Positions 17,432 through 26,877 of a DNA stretch of 64,000 nucleotides are shown piece after piece (positions within the stretch are counted from its first letter, which is position 1; every line of letters starts with the position of its first letter). Both the position numbers and the translations under genes were made by a program. This DNA is from Pleurocapsales cyanobacterium LEGE 06147 (GTDB lineage: Bacteria; Cyanobacteriota; Cyanobacteriia; Cyanobacteriales; Xenococcaceae). Below the pieces are notes generated by a model. That model was not told the origin of the DNA, searched no databases, and saw only the letters and a list, made by a program, of their open reading frames with translations. Where the stretch lies: positions 62,001-126,000 of the forward strand of contig JADEWQ010000002.1 in assembly GCA_015207585.1 (NCBI GenBank), written 5' to 3'.

Positions 17432-20029
17432 TTAATGTTGGTTAGCGGTTGCTTCTAACTTAGCTAGACGACTTTGCAGTTCCTGATTTTCCTGTTTGAG
17501 TTGGTCGATTTCCTGACGCAATTCTTTAACTGCTTTGTCAGAACCAAGATTTTTTTGGACTTTTTCTACTGCCTCTTCTGCCATGCGACGTACCCTACCA
17601 TCAGGAGTTTGTTCGGCTAAGGCATTGAGAAGATTAATAGCTTGAGGCGTTTGCATTTGCCCTAAAGCGGAGGCAACTGCTACTTGGGTAAGGAAGAAGG
17701 TTTCTCTCGATAAAGCCCCTAATTGCTCTAAAATTACTTCTACTTTATCGGGAGTTTGACCCGTAGATACTGCCCCTAATGCCCGAATCGCTGCTAGACG
17801 TAAGGGTTGAGGTACGCCAGATTTAGTATAGTCAAAAATAATATCGGCGGCGGCAGGAGAAGTTTTTATCTGGCTGAGTCCGCCTATGGCACCTCCTCGC
17901 ACTACCTCATTCCAACCAGCACGTTCTTGCAGTACTTGTTGAAGTAGATGGATAACTTCTTCTTCTTTGTCTTTGAGATTACCGGAAACCATATTACCTA
18001 AACTACGGGCAGCCGTGGCTTCTGTGTAGTAACTAGCATCGCCTTTAGCCAGACATTCTTTGATGATTTCGTAGGCTTGAGTCGTCTTAAAGTTACTTAT
18101 AGCTTCGATAACGGCACGACGTACCCTAGCATCTTTATCCTGTAAACCAGGGACTAAAGCTTCTACTGCTTGATTGAGTTTGATACTACCTAACTGTTTG
18201 GCGACTTCGACTCGTACTCCCCAGAAAGGCTCGTTAGTAAGGGTTTCAGCGAGAACTTCAACTACTTCCAAGCCTCCTTTTTTAGCTAAAGCAGTAGCAG
18301 CATAGATGCGAGAAATAGAGTCGGGGTCGTATTTTAACTGGGCTTTAAGTTCTGGGATAGGGTATTCGAGAGTGACGGTTTTGAGGAAATTATTACCCAC
18401 ATCAAAGCTGACAAAATCGGGTTTTTTCTCTAGGGGAAAATAAAAGCTTTGTTCCTTTTGATGAATGCGAAGAGTTAAATTAGTTTGTTTTACATTATTT
18501 GTTCCTTTATCTTGAATATAACCAAAAGCGACGGGAATTTTTAAGTCAAACAATTCACTCTTGCTACCATTGCTGCTATTTTTAGCTTGGGTCTGAGTTA
18601 CAGTTAGGGTGGCTAAATTACTATCTCCGTCCCAGGAATAAGCGACTTTGTAGTCGGGATGACCGCCACGGAAGACGTACTGATCGAACAAGAACGCTAG
18701 ATTGTAACCAGTAGCCCTATCGATCGCCCGCAGTAGATCGATAGTTTCTACCGTTTGATGGGCATTGTCTCGTACAAAAGTTTGGATCGCTTTGTCAAAT
18801 AATTCGTCTCCCAACATCGCCCGAATCATATGATAAACACAAGCACCTTTTTCATAGAGGTGACGGTCATAAAGTTCGATCGCTTCTCGATAGACATGGG
18901 TAACGATGGGACGACGGTAACGGGAACTATCTTCGTCTAAGTAGCTGCGGGCTTCATTTAAAAGATAATAAGCAGCATCATCTTTGCCGTATTCGTGTTC
19001 CGTCCAGAGAACTTCGGCATAGGAAGCCATCCCCTCTTTAATCCAGGCGTGCGACCAGTGTTTGATTACTACCAGATCGCCAAACCATTGATGGGCAAGT
19101 TCGTGGAGAACTAAACTTTCTGTCCGCGTATTATCTATTGTTGCCCGTTCGTCCAACAGACAGCGATCGGTTAAAAGTGTAGTTGAGGTATTTTCCATCC
19201 CGCCGAAGATAAAATCATCGACGCAGACTTGGGCATATTTGGGATAAGGATAAGTATAGCCATATTTGTGAGATAAAAACTCCATCATGGCAGGAGTTTT
19301 ACCCATACTGCGTCGGGCATCTTCTTCTCTGTCCTTTTCGACGTAGTAGGGAATGGGAATGCCATTCCACTGGTCTTTAATTTCGGCAAAGTCCCCTACA
19401 GCCAACGTCATTAAATAAGTAGGATGGACTTGTTTTTGCGACCAATGATAAATTTTGTCTTCTCCTACTTCCTCCGTAGCAATTAACTCGCCGTTGGAAA
19501 TAGCGAGGAATTTTTTAGGGACGCGGACGCGAATTTCAGAGGTAGCCAATTGTCCTGGATAGTCGAAACAGGGAAACCAAAAACGGGAGTCTTCGTCTTC
19601 TCCTTGCGTCCATACCTGAGTTGGTTTGTTGGGATAGTCTTCTGTAGGGCTGATAAAATAAAGTCCTCTTTGGGGATGGTTAACGCTATAGGCGATCGCG
19701 ATCTCAATCGCTTCTTCTCCAGTCGGTTGCAACAAATGGACGTTTAGTTGTTTGCCATCATAATCAAACGGTTGACTAATCCCATCAAATAAGACCGATT
19801 CAATTTGTAAATCTACTGCATCTAGAATCAACTGCTTAACACCAGAACGTACCGGAGTCAAAGTAATGGTGCAAGTCCCCCGAAAACTTTGCTTGGGGAT
19901 ATCGAGCACTAGATCGAGGCAGATATGATTAACTTGTCCGGGGCGATCTGGGTTGTAGTGGGGTTTAGCCCCCGGTAACTCAAAGGACTTGCGTGCCTGT
20001 TCTTCCGAATCGAATCCAAAATACAACAT
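17432..20029 (-). CDS. M1 family aminopeptidase with HEAT-repeat C-terminus
   Basis: An 865-residue zinc metallopeptidase. GGMEN at 276-280 is the family's GAMEN exopeptidase motif. Zinc ligands are visible as H309-E-x-x-H313 and E332 (HELAHQWFGD ... KEGMASYAE). The C-terminal part from about 575 to 810 contains HEAT-like helical repeats (VRRAVIEAISNF, LRLAAIRALGAV), and the last 40 residues are a coiled coil (QEIDQLKQENQELQSRLAKL). It releases N-terminal residues from peptides. There is no signal peptide, so cytoplasmic. It ends against the bidirectional terminator. Confidence 0.93.
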   Translation of the reverse strand: MLYFGFDSEEQARKSFELPGAKPHYNPDRPGQVNHICLDLVLDIPKQSFRGTCTITLTPVRSGVKQLILDAVDLQIESVLFDGISQPFDYDGKQLNVHLLQPTGEEAIEIAIAYSVNHPQRGLYFISPTEDYPNKPTQVWTQGEDEDSRFWFPCFDYPGQLATSEIRVRVPKKFLAISNGELIATEEVGEDKIYHWSQKQVHPTYLMTLAVGDFAEIKDQWNGIPIPYYVEKDREEDARRSMGKTPAMMEFLSHKYGYTYPYPKYAQVCVDDFIFGGMENTSTTLLTDRCLLDERATIDNTRTESLVLHELAHQWFGDLVVIKHWSHAWIKEGMASYAEVLWTEHEYGKDDAAYYLLNEARSYLDEDSSRYRRPIVTHVYREAIELYDRHLYEKGACVYHMIRAMLGDELFDKAIQTFVRDNAHQTVETIDLLRAIDRATGYNLAFLFDQYVFRGGHPDYKVAYSWDGDSNLATLTVTQTQAKNSSNGSKSELFDLKIPVAFGYIQDKGTNNVKQTNLTLRIHQKEQSFYFPLEKKPDFVSFDVGNNFLKTVTLEYPIPELKAQLKYDPDSISRIYAATALAKKGGLEVVEVLAETLTNEPFWGVRVEVAKQLGSIKLNQAVEALVPGLQDKDARVRRAVIEAISNFKTTQAYEIIKECLAKGDASYYTEATAARSLGNMVSGNLKDKEEEVIHLLQQVLQERAGWNEVVRGGAIGGLSQIKTSPAAADIIFDYTKSGVPQPLRLAAIRALGAVSTGQTPDKVEVILEQLGALSRETFFLTQVAVASALGQMQTPQAINLLNALAEQTPDGRVRRMAEEAVEKVQKNLGSDKAVKELRQEIDQLKQENQELQSRLAKLEATANQH

Positions 20030-20416
20030 AAAATAATGCCAAAATTTTCAGCTAACTTAGACAAAAAAAGCTTTGACTATTGAAATGCTATTTATAAAGT
20101 AGATCTTAGAGCGATATTGAAGAGCTAGAAAGTGAAATTTTCCTTTAGACGCGATCGCTAATGACCAATTAAGCTGCATTCCTAAAAATATTAGTGCGAT
20201 CGCATTATGGTGATGAATACTAGAAAAATAGTCGAAGCAAGATCGATTCTAGTTTGATAATCAAAAAAAATTACGCTTCTGCTCAAATAGAGCAGAGAAC
20301 GTATTATGATTATTGCGGTTATAACAAAGATTTCTTAGCGAGGCTGATTGTCTGGTTAATACAATTAGCGATCGCTTTTTTTTGCTTTAATTATTAAGCA
20401 AAAGTTTTCGTTGCCA

Positions 20417-20863
20417 TTACCGCGATGATACTACGCTGCGCATGAAATTAATTCTTTGCTCGAAGTCTAGCTGAGAAATTGCGTCTGTAAATTCTTGGGT
20501 TTCTTCGGGCAATTGATAATCGGAAGGAACCTGAATAATCGTTCCGTTTTCCATTCCCCGAGCTAACAATAACCAAGCATTCATTCTGCCGCTAGTGTCG
20601 AGTGCGCTATAGGCTTGACCTACTTCACTTTGTGACCCATCGATCGTGTCCCGTTGTGCTTGCAATTGTTCTTCTGAAGACAATTCCTTAATTTTGTCAA
20701 ACAGAGCAGAACTTACCGTTTCTACAGAATCTGGAGGAGCAGGGGTCAGGTTTTCTTTAATGTCTAAGTAACCATACCACAGCAGCGCAAGTTTAGTATC
20801 GGTATCAAAATTTTGAAACATATCTAAGGCTTGCCGTGTCTCGTTACTTGCTGCGTAAGTCAT
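20417..20863 (-). CDS. Helical carotenoid protein (OCP N-terminal domain homologue)
   Basis: 148 residues from the ATG at 20863, preceded by a good GGAG. The frame is open to 20950, but the extra leader is unrelated to the family. The sequence is the all-helical carotenoid-binding domain of the orange carotenoid protein, with ALLWYGYLDIKENLTPAPP, GQAYSALDTSGRMNAWLLLARGM and a C-terminal FEQRINFMRSVV. The OCP C-terminal NTF2 domain is absent, as expected for the stand-alone HCP group. These proteins bind a keto-carotenoid and quench singlet oxygen, and some HCPs quench phycobilisomes. Which clade it belongs to needs a tree. Confidence 0.9.
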   Translation of the reverse strand: MTYAASNETRQALDMFQNFDTDTKLALLWYGYLDIKENLTPAPPDSVETVSSALFDKIKELSSEEQLQAQRDTIDGSQSEVGQAYSALDTSGRMNAWLLLARGMENGTIIQVPSDYQLPEETQEFTDAISQLDFEQRINFMRSVVSSR

Positions 20864-21163
20864 AAAGCACTCCGAATAAATTAACAAGTTATTTTTGTCT
20901 TTCTTAGTGAAGCGAGAGCATTTCCCGCTTTTCTTTAAAAAACTTAACAAATGCAGGAGAGACGAATAACCCCACAGAAGTTAGATATGGTAATTATTAC
21001 TATGGATGGATGAAGCTGCACTGATTTTTACTGACAGTGTTAATCTTTACCAAATATGGCAATCACTAGAAAATGTCAGAACGAAAAGAATTTCAAGGGT
21101 AGGTCTAAACCTTACCCCTTGTGGATGGCTTGATTCTCCTGACTTCTGACTCCTGATTTATAA

Positions 21164-23446
21164 TTAAGTTTTTTCTGGAGAAACACCATTTGACTCACTC
21201 GCGGGTGCAATCGACTTACTTATTTGATTGAGTGAGTAAAAGCTGCCGCAAAGCAGCAAAAGATCTCCTGCTTGGATATCATTGCCGCCGCTGGGAAAAC
21301 GAATAAACTTTTCTTTGCGTCGAATTGTCTGCACCAAGACACCAAACTTGCGCCGAAGGTCTAGTTCTTCTAGTGTCTTGCCAACAACAGGACTGTCTTC
21401 TGGAACTAAGAGCCACTGACAGGATGAATTTTCAGTGGGAACCGCTACTTCTCCCTTCGCCAGATCGTCAAATCCTGCTAATTCATCCGGTTCGCCAACG
21501 ATCAGAAGTTCGTCGCCTTTTTCTAGTAATGTTTGATTATTAGGGTAATCCATCTCTTCGCCACTAGAACGGCGGATTGCCATTAAGCTAACACCTGTTA
21601 GACGACGAACATTGGTTTCTTCCAGTGTCATTCCCGCCAAAGGCGAATTAGCTGGCAAGGAATACCACTTGCTGTTCATTTCCTGAGTAACCTTCTTGAG
21701 TTCCCGCGACACTTGGTCGGAAGACTTTTCTGGTCGTAGTGCTAGATAATGGGAGTAGCGAATCTGTTGGACTTCCTGCTCGATGACGAGGGAGGATAGT
21801 CCCAATCCCTTCAAAAGATGGGCGGACAGTTCCAAGCTAGCTTCAAACTCTGGTTGAACAACTTCTCTGGCTCCCAATTGATATAAGAGTTCGATATCTG
21901 CGTCTTGATTGGCTCGAACCACAACATCCAAATCGGGCATTAGTTCGAGAGAACGCTTTAAACAAAGACGGGTACTCATCGAATCGGGTAGAGCGATCGC
22001 CATTCCCCGTGCCTTACTAACCCCTGCTCTTTCAAGAACGTACAAACTAACTGCATTGCCGTAAACATAAGGAATTGCTGCTTCCCTTAATTGTTGAATG
22101 CGTTGTTCGGACTGGTCTATGACTAATACGGGATAACCTCGAGCTTGCAATAGTTTAACAATGTTGCGACCAACTCGCCCATAGCCACATACCACCACAT
22201 GCTCTTGTACGGGTAAGTTATCTGCTACTTCTAGAGGCACATCTGCTTTATCGAGCAAATCTTTGAGCCAGGGTATAGATTCTGCCCAAACCAATATTTG
22301 AGGCATCAATCGCAGGACAAATGGTGTCAGCAGCAGCGTTACTGCCGTGGTACCTAAAATCAGCAAATAAACCTTTTGAGAAACTATCCCCAACTGTTGT
22401 CCCTCACTAGCAAGCACAAAGGAAAATTCTCCAATCTGTGCCAGTCCTAAACCAGCAATTAGTGAAGTTTTTAAGGGATAGCGAAATAACATGACTAGGG
22501 GGGTGATAATGAGAAACTTACCCAAAAAGGTCAAAGCTACTAATCCTAAGATCAGTTCCAGATTATTCCATAGAAAAATCGGGTCGATTAACATGCCAAT
22601 GGCAGCAAAAAACAAGGAAGCACAGATGTCCCTCAGCGGTTCTACATAGGTCAGCGTTTGATCTGCGTACTCTACTTCGGAGATCGTCAGTCCGGCGACA
22701 AAGGCTCCCATTTCAATAGAAAGTCCCAACTCCTCAGTCAGTAAAGCTATTCCCAGACACAGAGCAACTACCCCCAAAAGGAATAATTCTCGGCTTTCCG
22801 TCCGTGCCAGTAGGCGTAGTAGGGAAGGAATTACCCAAATACCTACGATAACGGCTCCCAGAGCAAATAGTCCTATTTGCAGTAATGCCCAACCTACTGC
22901 CAGACCAATTTCTTCAGGGGGTTTGTCTAGAGCTGGTAACACGGCTAGCATTAATCCTAATGCCAAATCTTGTACTACTAAAATCCCCAGCATTACCTGT
23001 CCGTGAAGAGTGGCTGTTTCGTTGCGCTCCATCAGCTCCTTGAGCACGACAGCGGTGGAAGAGAGAGAAAGAATACCCCCTAGAAAAACACCTTGAGCTG
23101 GAGAACTCACCCATCCCATCCCTAGAGAGACTAAGGCTGTCATTAGAATGGTTAGGGCAATTTGAAGTCCTCCGCCACCCAAGCTAATGCCTTTGACTTT
23201 TTGGAGTTCGGCAAAGGAAAACTCTACCCCCAAACTAAACAGTAAAAAGGCGACTCCCAATTGAGCTAGTGTCTCTACCTGAATGATTTCCTTAATTAAT
23301 CCCAGCCCCGTTGGACCTACAATCGTGCCTGCTAGCAAATACCCCAAGAGAATAGGCTGTCGTAATAAAGACGCTAGTAAACCTCCGATGGCGGCTGCTG
23401 CCAATACCGATACCAAATCAACAATTAGGCGAACGTCTTCCTGCAC
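21164..23446 (-). CDS. KefB-type cation/proton antiporter with TrkA-N and two TrkA-C domains
   Basis: A 760-residue CPA2-type protein. Residues 1-385 form 12-13 transmembrane helices with the GGLLASLLRQPILLGYLLAG opening. A Rossmann domain (about 405-535) has VVCGYGRVGRN as its NAD-binding loop, and two TrkA-C-like domains follow in the last ~200 residues. It is predicted to exchange K+ or Na+ for H+ with nucleotide gating. It is monocistronic and next to the carotenoid gene on the same strand, 213 bases apart, without clear coupling. Confidence 0.92.
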   Translation of the reverse strand: MQEDVRLIVDLVSVLAAAAIGGLLASLLRQPILLGYLLAGTIVGPTGLGLIKEIIQVETLAQLGVAFLLFSLGVEFSFAELQKVKGISLGGGGLQIALTILMTALVSLGMGWVSSPAQGVFLGGILSLSSTAVVLKELMERNETATLHGQVMLGILVVQDLALGLMLAVLPALDKPPEEIGLAVGWALLQIGLFALGAVIVGIWVIPSLLRLLARTESRELFLLGVVALCLGIALLTEELGLSIEMGAFVAGLTISEVEYADQTLTYVEPLRDICASLFFAAIGMLIDPIFLWNNLELILGLVALTFLGKFLIITPLVMLFRYPLKTSLIAGLGLAQIGEFSFVLASEGQQLGIVSQKVYLLILGTTAVTLLLTPFVLRLMPQILVWAESIPWLKDLLDKADVPLEVADNLPVQEHVVVCGYGRVGRNIVKLLQARGYPVLVIDQSEQRIQQLREAAIPYVYGNAVSLYVLERAGVSKARGMAIALPDSMSTRLCLKRSLELMPDLDVVVRANQDADIELLYQLGAREVVQPEFEASLELSAHLLKGLGLSSLVIEQEVQQIRYSHYLALRPEKSSDQVSRELKKVTQEMNSKWYSLPANSPLAGMTLEETNVRRLTGVSLMAIRRSSGEEMDYPNNQTLLEKGDELLIVGEPDELAGFDDLAKGEVAVPTENSSCQWLLVPEDSPVVGKTLEELDLRRKFGVLVQTIRRKEKFIRFPSGGNDIQAGDLLLLCGSFYSLNQISKSIAPASESNGVSPEKT

Positions 23447-23494
23447 AAAATTTACTTAACATAACATCTGAAAAAACTATTGTTACATTAATTT

Positions 23495-23724
23495 TCAAGC
23501 TAGGTCTATTGCTATAGGGTTGTGTACTTTAGCTACAAGTTTTCTAGCCTTATTCCTACGATTAGAGCCTTTTTGTTTACGTGCTAGTTTGCGCTCTTTA
23601 CGTACTCGGTTCTTTTCGTGTTTAGCCATCCATTTAGGGTTACTAAACTTCTGACCGTCGCTCGTAACCGCTATATCAGTAACACCTACATCAATCTCAA
23701 TAGCTTTAAGTTTGAGTTTAGCGA
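23495..23724 (-). pseudogene. TnpB (IS200/IS605) internal fragment
   Basis: The minus strand encodes IEIDVGVTDIAVTSDGQKF, SNPKWMAKHEKN and RKLARKQKGSNRRNKARK, the RuvC-I region of TnpB with its catalytic aspartate in IDVG. The rest is missing on both sides and the frame ends at 23497. No promoter or ends are left. It abuts the preceding small gene, whose stop lies just upstream, suggesting a decayed insertion at that spot. Confidence 0.8.
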
Positions 23725-23933
23725 AAAGAAACTTTTTTCTCTAACCAATTAGTTACCAATAGAGGAACATTTTTCTTCACCCAACCAAGCATAACCATAC
23801 GGAAAACGGGTTTGGACATAATAGCGATCGCTTTCATTAAATCGTTCAAGCGTCGATTGCAGATTTTTTTATTGACTAGAGTTACCTCTTCCTTTTCTAC
23901 TAAATGTTGTAGCAATAAAAATACATCGCGCAT
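23718..23933 (-). CDS. Unrecognised basic protein, probably truncated
   Basis: Reading from the ATG at 23933 gives 71 residues, with helix-rich sequence RDVFLLLQHLVEKEEVTLV, then KKICNRRLNDLMK and a hydrophobic segment SKPVFRMVMLGWVKKNVPLL. The frame is open further upstream to about 24009 with charged, protein-like sequence, so the real start may lie there with a non-ATG codon. The 3' end runs into the TnpB fragment, so the original C-terminus may be lost. Family not recognised. Confidence 0.4.
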   Translation of the reverse strand: MRDVFLLLQHLVEKEEVTLVNKKICNRRLNDLMKAIAIMSKPVFRMVMLGWVKKNVPLLVTNWLEKKVSFR

Positions 23934-24078
23934 GCGTTCTTGCTTTTTGCGCTCTCGAACAGTAAGATTTTGAACTTTAACAGTTGTATCTGGGTAGGAT
24001 AAGCATAAAAATTTAGATTAAAAGTTAATTGCTATTAAATTAGTAAATCTCAATTTGACTCGAAGCTATGGTATATCA

Positions 24079-24825
24079 ATGTTCAAAATTTATCAATATC
24101 CTCCTCTTCTTGCTGGCAAACTGATTAAACGCTATAAACGCTTCTTAGCAGATATCCGATTAGCTTCGGGAGAAATAATTACCGCTCATTGTCCCAATAC
24201 AGGTCCAATGACAGGAGTATGCGTTCCTGGTAATTTAGTACAAGTTTCTCAAAGTAGCGATCGCAAGCGAAAATTACCTTACACTTGGGAGATGATTGAA
24301 GTCAAAGATACTCAACCAACTTGGGTAGGAGTTAATACAGGCTTACCTAACAGAGTAGTCAAACTAGCTTTAGAGCAACAGCTATTCCCTGAATTAGCAG
24401 GAAAATACGACTATATTCGTACGGAAGTTAAATATGGTCTAGACGGGCAAAGTCGCGTTGACTTTCTTCTTACTGGTGATGATTCTCAATCTCCGATTTA
24501 TTTAGAAGTTAAAAGCGTTACCTTAGCCCAAGGTAAAATAGCCCTCTTTCCCGATACGGTTACTACTCGCGGACAAAAACATTTGCGCGAGTTGATGGCA
24601 TTAATACCAAAAGCTAGACCAGTAATGCTCTATTTTATTAATCGGGGTGATTGTTTGGCATTTGCGCCTGGCGATCGCTGCGATCCGGTCTACGGAGAAT
24701 TATTCAGAGAAGCTGTCGCTGCTGGAGTAGAAGTACTGCCCTACCGTTTTGAGATTACCCCTCAGGGTATTTATTATTTGGGAAAAGCAGAATTTTTAAT
24801 GAAGCAGCCAGTAATAAGAAAATAG
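24079..24825 (+). CDS. sfsA: SfsA family DNA/RNA nuclease
   Basis: 248 residues from the ATG at 24079 (MFKIYQYPPLLAGKLIKRYK). An earlier in-frame start at 24055 adds nothing conserved. SfsA motifs are present: HCPNTGPMTGVCVPG, VDFLLTGDDSQSPIYLEVKS (the PD-(D/E)XK core D...ExK) and FPDTVTTRGQKHLREL. In E. coli SfsA was named for sugar fermentation stimulation and has nuclease activity. It lies between two unrelated TnpB fragments on either side. Confidence 0.92.
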   Translation: MFKIYQYPPLLAGKLIKRYKRFLADIRLASGEIITAHCPNTGPMTGVCVPGNLVQVSQSSDRKRKLPYTWEMIEVKDTQPTWVGVNTGLPNRVVKLALEQQLFPELAGKYDYIRTEVKYGLDGQSRVDFLLTGDDSQSPIYLEVKSVTLAQGKIALFPDTVTTRGQKHLRELMALIPKARPVMLYFINRGDCLAFAPGDRCDPVYGELFREAVAAGVEVLPYRFEITPQGIYYLGKAEFLMKQPVIRK

Positions 24826-24836
24826 GGAATAGTTAG

Positions 24837-24870
24837 TAATTGATAATTATTAATTATCCATTATCAATTA
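24837..24870. repeat. AT-rich palindrome after sfsA
   Basis: TAATTGATAAT (24837-24847) is repeated inverted as ATTATCAATTA (24860-24870), followed by another TCCATTC. This GATAATTAATTATC-type stuttering filler is common in cyanobacteria. There is no T-run, so a terminator role is possible but not shown. Confidence 0.5.
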
Positions 24871-24883
24871 TCCATTCTTAAGT

Positions 24884-25120
24884 TCCCAAACCTGTCCGAA
24901 GTGTGGCAAACGGCACAAACATAGACGAGTCTATCGTTGTAGTTGTGAGGTTGTTGCACCGCGAGATGTAATCGGTGCAACCAACATTTTGTGCATCGGT
25001 GAACAGGGTCAACTGCTGCCGAATCGTCAAATTCCTAAACTGATTCAATGGGTTTATCCAACTAAGTATCCTGGCTCTCTCCAGGTAGTTCGAGCGGACA
25101 TCTCACAAGTAGCTCATTGA
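24884..25120 (+). pseudogene. TnpB C-terminal fragment (zinc finger, RuvC-III)
   Basis: A frame from 24884 reads SQTCPKCGKRHKHRRVYRCSC, the zinc-ribbon of TnpB (CPKC ... CSC). It continues APRDVIGATNIL, the RuvC-III motif, where the usual A-x-N remains and the aspartate is in RDV. It stops at 25120. The N-terminal two thirds are absent. It is on the opposite strand from the other TnpB fragment, so the two are not halves of one inverted copy without rearrangement. Confidence 0.85.
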
Positions 25121-25131
25121 GCTTTGGCTGT

Positions 25132-25168
25132 TTGAGAAGCCCCGGAATTCAATTTTGGGGAGTGTCAC
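25132..25168 (+). mobile_element. Right end of a TnpB element
   Basis: GAGAAGCCCCGG...TTTTGGGGAGTGTCAC has a 4-bp GCCCC/GGGG-type hairpin and the terminal GTGTCAC typical of IS605-family right ends in cyanobacteria. It directly follows the TnpB C-terminal fragment, which supports its identity. The stop codon of the neighbouring minus-strand gene lies inside the GTGTCAC. Confidence 0.6.
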
Positions 25169-25452
25169 TGATGAGGTTTATTACTCATCAACATTGGTAG
25201 AGGAGGACGAGATGAACTAGGGGGTAGCATTTGTCTTGGCGGGTTTTGGGCTATTACAGCTTGAGCTTTTTGTATTTTGCGCCAACGAACTAGTGTTCCT
25301 GTCAGGATTACGAGCAACCCAAATGATAGCAAACTCCACCGTCCTCCAACTCCACCAATTACTGCATCCACTGCTCCCAAAATAAAAATAAAGCTAGAAA
25401 TTGGTTCTTTACGGTAAGCTGACTTTAAAAATCTAGGAAATATAGCGTTCAT
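25165..25452 (-). CDS. Small two-TM membrane protein, C-terminus altered
   Basis: A 95-residue protein starting at the ATG at 25452. It has a polar start (MNAIFPRFLKSAYRKEP), hydrophobic segments at about 20-36 and 40-56, then a basic stretch and a proline/serine-rich tail. No known family. Its stop (TGA at 25165-25167) is formed by the TnpB element end, so the native C-terminus was probably different or longer. Confidence 0.55.
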   Translation of the reverse strand: MNAIFPRFLKSAYRKEPISSFIFILGAVDAVIGGVGGRWSLLSFGLLVILTGTLVRWRKIQKAQAVIAQNPPRQMLPPSSSRPPLPMLMSNKPHQ

Positions 25453-25767
25453 GCTGTTGCTTTATTTGGGTATTGTCACGATCTTATTTATTTTCAGCTC
25501 GATCTTAGCAGTACCTCGAGTGGTTGATACTTTCAGTATATTTATGTTTTATTGATTTTTTTGTAAAAAGTTTATATTGCGCGTTTATTGGGGAACGGAG
25601 AACAGGAAACAGAGAATTGGGAAAAGAAAATAGTAGTTTTCTCAACTCTTGTTCTAAGCTTTTAGGTAATCAGTAATTTCAGCCATAGTTAGCTAAAAAT
25701 GCCAATTACCACTAGCAGATAAACATAATAATGTTATCGCAACCAAACTTGAGTTTACCGAACAAGT

Positions 25768-25938
25768 TTACTGCAAGCCCAGCCAAGACAGTAAGCTCTG
25801 TCCTGTCAAATATTCGATCGCTAATGTTAAAACAAAGCCGATCATTGCTGCTCGACCATTTAAACGTTCTGCATATTCATTAAAACCAAATTTAGGCTCT
25901 TCTATTTTAGGCGTGGTGGTAGGTTGTGATTCGCTCAT
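25768..25938 (-). CDS. High-light-inducible protein (HLIP/Scp)
   Basis: This is a short gene of 56 codons. The ATG at 25938 opens MSESQPTTTPKIEEPKFGFN, followed by the signature EYAERLNGRAAMIGFVLTLAIE. The E-x-x-N-G-R-x-A-M-I-G-F motif binds chlorophyll through Glu and Asn. A single membrane helix and the short tail LTGQSLLSWLGLQ follow. HLIPs protect photosystem II assembly and dissipate excess energy. It lies alone in a ~700-bp region; the remainder is AT-rich and shows nothing else. Confidence 0.93.
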   Translation of the reverse strand: MSESQPTTTPKIEEPKFGFNEYAERLNGRAAMIGFVLTLAIEYLTGQSLLSWLGLQ

Positions 25939-26148
25939 GAGTATATTAACCTTGTGTCTATATCTTTACAATTCTTTACTTTATATTTTAGTCGATTTAC
26001 TGACCAGATATTCTTGCCTCTATTGCCTAAACCATCAATCTACAGCGAACAGGGGACAGGGTATTTTGAATTTTGAACTTTGAAGGAAGTGTCTTAAGCT
26101 TTGCTGTCACTGCTATACCTCTAGGTGGGCATTGCCCACCCAGTATAA

Positions 26149-26877
26149 TTATTCGCGACCGTTAAGGGCGATCAGTAACCGCAAGATAAAAATGAATAGA
26201 TTAATGTAAGTTAGATACATCGAGAGAGCGACTGGCAAATACTGATCGTCGCGGTAAGCGCGGGGCAGAATATAAAAATCTACTACAGCAGAACCTGCAA
26301 ATAACGCTACACCTATGCCAGAAATGCCTATTTCTAACCAGCTTGGAGTATATACTCCGAAAAGAGCAAAGCCTAATTGAGCAAAAAGAACTACTAATAA
26401 GGCAATAACTCCCAGACGAACGGTTTGCGCTAGAGCCAAGCCATCTTCTTCAGACAGGTTAGAACCAAGATTGCGCCCGATAATAAAAGTGACTCCGCAG
26501 CCGAGAGCGGCAATACCAATTCCTTGAATGCCAACTCCAGCCGTACCGAGAGCAACAAAGATGATACCACTGAGGGTATATCCAGAAAGAAGGCTATAAA
26601 TAGCCAAAAGAGGCAGAGCGGTACTATTATTACCTTTTTCAGCAACGCCACGAGCAATAAAAAAGAGAATTAACTCGGCGATGATTGCACCAAAAAAGGT
26701 AGGCATAAAGAGGTTGGGATAGGAATTAATTACACCCAAACCACCATAAGCACCAATCGCAGTTAAAACCAAACCTCCACCCAAATAGGGTAAGGCATTA
26801 GCGATTACGTTGGGACCAATGAGGGCTTTTCCTCTGACTTCCCCCATTGCTTGGCGAAAATTACTAGTGTTACTCAT
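26149..26877 (-). CDS. Bax inhibitor-1 family (YccA/YbhL-like) membrane protein
   Basis: 242 residues, mostly hydrophobic, with seven predicted helices after a soluble start (MSNTSNFRQAMGEVRGKAL). The C-terminal half has GVALFAGSAVVDFYILPRAYRDDQYLPVAL and LTYINLFIFILRLLIAL, where the conserved acidic residues of the BI-1 fold (D in VVDF and in YRDD) can be seen. Family members act as calcium or proton leak channels or protease modulators. No operon partner is visible. Confidence 0.88.
   Translation of the reverse strand: MSNTSNFRQAMGEVRGKALIGPNVIANALPYLGGGLVLTAIGAYGGLGVINSYPNLFMPTFFGAIIAELILFFIARGVAEKGNNSTALPLLAIYSLLSGYTLSGIIFVALGTAGVGIQGIGIAALGCGVTFIIGRNLGSNLSEEDGLALAQTVRLGVIALLVVLFAQLGFALFGVYTPSWLEIGISGIGVALFAGSAVVDFYILPRAYRDDQYLPVALSMYLTYINLFIFILRLLIALNGRE

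Noticed and set aside
23495-25168. An active TnpB element around sfsA
   Set aside because: Neither fragment has all RuvC motifs; they are short and on opposite strands.
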